From Lachnospiraceae bacterium UBA3287 (GTDB taxonomy: Bacteria > Bacillota > Clostridia > Lachnospirales > Lachnospiraceae), in NCBI GenBank assembly GCA_002362155.1, contig DETN01000047.1:1-23334 (forward strand): DNA of 23,334 bases, given 5' to 3'. The stretch's first letter is position 1. Each line of letters begins with the position of its first letter. Below, piece after piece: positions 21,388-23,334 of this stretch. The notes under the pieces were generated by a model, which was not told the DNA's origin, did not search any database, and was given only the letters and a program-made list of their open reading frames with translations. The position numbers and the translations under genes are program-made.

Positions 21388-22113
21388 TTATACAGGCCTT
21401 GCGGCGGCGCTTTTCCTTGCGGCTTCCTCTGCCCTGTCATCCAGGGGGACCAGGGAGGCTGAGGGGTCTCTTCTCTGCAGGGCCGTCAGGAGCAGAAAAT
21501 CCGCCAGGGCGGGGTTCTTTGGCAGGATGGGGCCGTGGAGGTAGGTGCCGATGCAGTTTCTGTAACGGATGCCCTCCCCTTTGTCCCTGCCGTTATTGCC
21601 CTTTCCCCGGACCACTATGCCCAGGGGGGAGGCCCCCTCCAGAAAGGTCCTGCCGGAGTGGTTCTCAAAACCTGTGACAGGCCCGAAGGGAGGGGCGTCT
21701 ATGGTGATGTTGCCCACAAGGCGGCTCTTTCCCGCCTTTGTACAGGCCGGAAAGACCCCGATCCCCCGGATGGGATCCCCCTCCAGGGGAATGAACTCCC
21801 TGCCGAAGAGCTGGTAGAGGCCGCAGATGACCAGGCCGGGGGTCCCGTCTTCGATCAGGGCCCGGATCCTTTCCCCGCGGGAAAGCAGGTCTTTTTCGAT
21901 CCTGGACTGGCCGGAATCCTGGCCCCCGCCTCCGAAGAGGATGTCCACATGGTCGGGAAAGGGGTCCCCCCTCTCCAGGGGGACGACCCGGACGGGGATG
22001 CCCCGCCACTCCAGGCGGCGGCGAAGGCAGAGGACGTTGCCGTGGTCCCCGTAGAGGTTCATTTCCCGGGGATAGAGATGAAGGATGGTCAGGGGATGGT
22101 CCTTTGTGATCAC
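21388..22113 (-). CDS. gatD: GatD, glutamine amidotransferase subunit of lipid II amidation
   Basis: The 241-residue class I glutamine amidotransferase-like protein has GGGGQDSGQ (61-69), the nucleophile elbow LVICGLYQLFG with Cys97, and GTYLHGPILPKNP with His193. These match the GatD subunit that supplies ammonia to MurT for amidating D-Glu in the stem peptide of lipid II. The start is GTG at 22113, overlapping the murT stop as GTGA, with AAGGAG 8 nt upstream inside murT, so the genes are translationally coupled. The last 25 residues (Ala/Arg-rich) go beyond the usual domain. Confidence 0.93.
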   Translation of the reverse strand: MITKDHPLTILHLYPREMNLYGDHGNVLCLRRRLEWRGIPVRVVPLERGDPFPDHVDILFGGGGQDSGQSRIEKDLLSRGERIRALIEDGTPGLVICGLYQLFGREFIPLEGDPIRGIGVFPACTKAGKSRLVGNITIDAPPFGPVTGFENHSGRTFLEGASPLGIVVRGKGNNGRDKGEGIRYRNCIGTYLHGPILPKNPALADFLLLTALQRRDPSASLVPLDDRAEEAARKSAAARPV

Positions 22114-23334
22114 AGAATGCTCCTTCCTGCCAGATGCTTTCGGATCTCCAGCATGGCTGTATAGGTGGCAAAGATCTGTCTGGGCCCGGGGGCCTTCATA
22201 AAGCCCTCCAGGGCGGCTCCCAGATCCGGCTCCGCAAAGGAGACCGGCACCTGGTCGTATTTGAGGCGGAGGGCCATTTCCGCGGCCCTTGTGCCAGAGA
22301 CAGTATGAACGGAGGAAAGGGCACTGAAATCCACGTTCCAGAGCCAGGAGACGTCCCTTCCGTCCGCGTCGCGGTCGTTTATGGCGATCATGACGGAGCC
22401 GCCTCTGCCTCCAAAGGAGAGAAGGCTCTGCCGGAAGGCGGCCGGATTCTTTACCAGGATCAGGCGGACCTCTTTCCCGTCCTTATGAAGGACTTCCCCC
22501 CGGCCGAAGGCTTCCTCCACGCCGGAAAGGGCCCTGACCAGGTCAGGGGATGCTTCCTTTCCCAGGATCTGGCGGCAGAGGGAGAGGGCTCCCGCCCCGT
22601 TGAAGGCGTTGAAGGCCCCTTCCAGGGAAAGAGAGCAGGGGAAGTCTTCCCCGTCCATGCGGTAGAGGGCCTCCCTTCCGGTAAGGGACATAAGGACCAC
22701 GTCCGCATCCTTCTGATCCGGGGTGCCCTCTTCCTGCCCGGCCGGCGCCAGCAGGTCTTCGTCGGAGGGAAAGAGGGGCCGGAGGCTCTCATCCAGGCCG
22801 TAGAAGACCTTATTTACGGATGGCAGGGCGGCCACCAGGGGATCCTCCCGGTTGAGGACGGCGGCCTTTCTGGCCGCCCGGGCGGTCTTTGCCAGAAGGG
22901 CCGCGGTATGGTCAATCTCGCAGAAGCGGTCCAGCTGGTCCCTGCAGACGTTGAGGATCAGGCAGTAGTCCACCGGGGCGGCCTCCAGAAAACGGACCGC
23001 ATGGGCCTCGTCCAGCTCCAGAACGGCAATGTCGAAGTCAAAGCGGCCGTCCCAGGAGATCTCCTTAAGGAGGGCGGAAAGGATCCCCCGGACAAAGTTG
23101 CTGCCGGTCTTATTGGTAAAGACTCTAAGGCCCCGGTCAGAGAGGAGCTCTGATACGATCCTTGTGGTGGTGGTCTTTCCGTTGGTGCCGGATATGACGG
23201 CTACTCCCAGGGGGAGGCTGGAGAGCACATCCCCTAAAAGACGGGGATCCAGCTTCTGGGCAAGAAGGCCCGGGAGGGCGGAGCCGCCTCCTTTCAGGCG
23301 GGCGATCTTCTGCAGGGCCTTGCAGATGAGGATG
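22110..23334 (-). CDS. murT: MurT, lipid II isoglutaminyl synthase ligase subunit, N-terminus cut by window end
   Basis: The frame stays open to the window end and adds about 35 residues before the internal GTG at 23228, including KLDPRLL, which resembles the usual MurT N-terminus, so the start lies beyond 23334. Counting from that GTG, the Mur ligase P-loop GTNGKTTT is at 14-21, ELDE at 71-74, NVCRDQLDR at 93-101, NREDP at 126-130 and the DUF1727 C-terminal domain from about 250 (INDRDADGRDVSWLWN, 283-298). MurT activates the D-Glu carboxylate of lipid II with ATP so that ammonia from GatD can amidate it. The Cys4 zinc ribbon normally inserted after FYGLD is not present: 143-200 holds one Cys. 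Confidence 0.92.
   Translation of the reverse strand, partial: ILICKALQKIARLKGGGSALPGLLAQKLDPRLLGDVLSSLPLGVAVISGTNGKTTTTRIVSELLSDRGLRVFTNKTGSNFVRGILSALLKEISWDGRFDFDIAVLELDEAHAVRFLEAAPVDYCLILNVCRDQLDRFCEIDHTAALLAKTARAARKAAVLNREDPLVAALPSVNKVFYGLDESLRPLFPSDEDLLAPAGQEEGTPDQKDADVVLMSLTGREALYRMDGEDFPCSLSLEGAFNAFNGAGALSLCRQILGKEASPDLVRALSGVEEAFGRGEVLHKDGKEVRLILVKNPAAFRQSLLSFGGRGGSVMIAINDRDADGRDVSWLWNVDFSALSSVHTVSGTRAAEMALRLKYDQVPVSFAEPDLGAALEGFMKAPGPRQIFATYTAMLEIRKHLAGRSIL

Noticed and set aside
1..23334. CRISPR arrays, tRNA or rRNA genes, prophage modules
   Set aside because: No regularly spaced repeats, cloverleaf-like segments, rRNA signatures or phage structural genes were seen on reading through.

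Overview
The window looks like a chromosomal segment of a GC-rich Gram-positive anaerobe of the class Clostridia, probably Lachnospiraceae-like. This is inferred from strong AGGAG-type ribosome binding sites, consensus SigA promoters, LplB/YtcP-type sugar permeases without their own ATPase, an RsbV/RsbW-type pair and a MurT/GatD lipid II amidation pair. The codon style is uniform and GC-rich everywhere except in one AT-richer insertion sequence. No rRNA, tRNA or CRISPR array was seen.

Positions 1-5880 (+): the 3' part of a GHKL sensor kinase of the AgrC/VirS type, a metallopeptidase of the M28/M42 fold, then a two-gene unit. The unit is a Lon-derived AAA+ ATPase that has lost the protease domain and carries Asn for Asp in Walker B, followed 16 nt later by a PcrA/UvrD-like helicase. 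Positions 6048-7040 hold a PAP2-family membrane phosphatase with a long Lys- then Glu/Pro/Ala-rich tail.

Positions 7112-8482 are a complete ISAzo13-family insertion sequence (1371 bp, 20-bp perfect inverted repeats, 3-bp TAA target duplication). It sits between the PAP2 terminator and the Shine-Dalgarno sequence of an SGNH/GDSL hydrolase gene (8498-9109). A bidirectional terminator separates this from a minus-strand operon.

Positions 9209-18325 form a divergent carbohydrate locus. On the minus strand, a LacI regulator leads an operon with a one-TM protein, a lipoprotein and a YesL/DUF624-like membrane protein. On the plus strand are two CUT1 permeases, a solute-binding lipoprotein and a cytoplasmic GH32 beta-fructosidase. 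The 674-nt region between the two arms carries at least five TGAAACGTTTCA-type operators plus TTTCATGAAA palindromes placed on both promoters. Together the genes suggest uptake and cleavage of sucrose or short fructans under local LacI control; the ABC ATPase must be encoded elsewhere. GH32 has its own consensus promoter, which runs straight into a terminator hairpin.

Positions 18481-23334: a half-length LacI-type regulator, a CmpB-like (PF06541) membrane protein, an RsbV/RsbW-like partner-switching pair, an XRE regulator with a palindrome touching its ribosome binding site, and on the minus strand GatD and MurT (MurT cut by the window end). MurT appears to lack the Cys4 zinc ribbon usual in this family.

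The most noteworthy items are the protease-less Lon/helicase pair, the operator array, the promoter-terminator tandem before GH32, and the insertion sequence with a folded left end.
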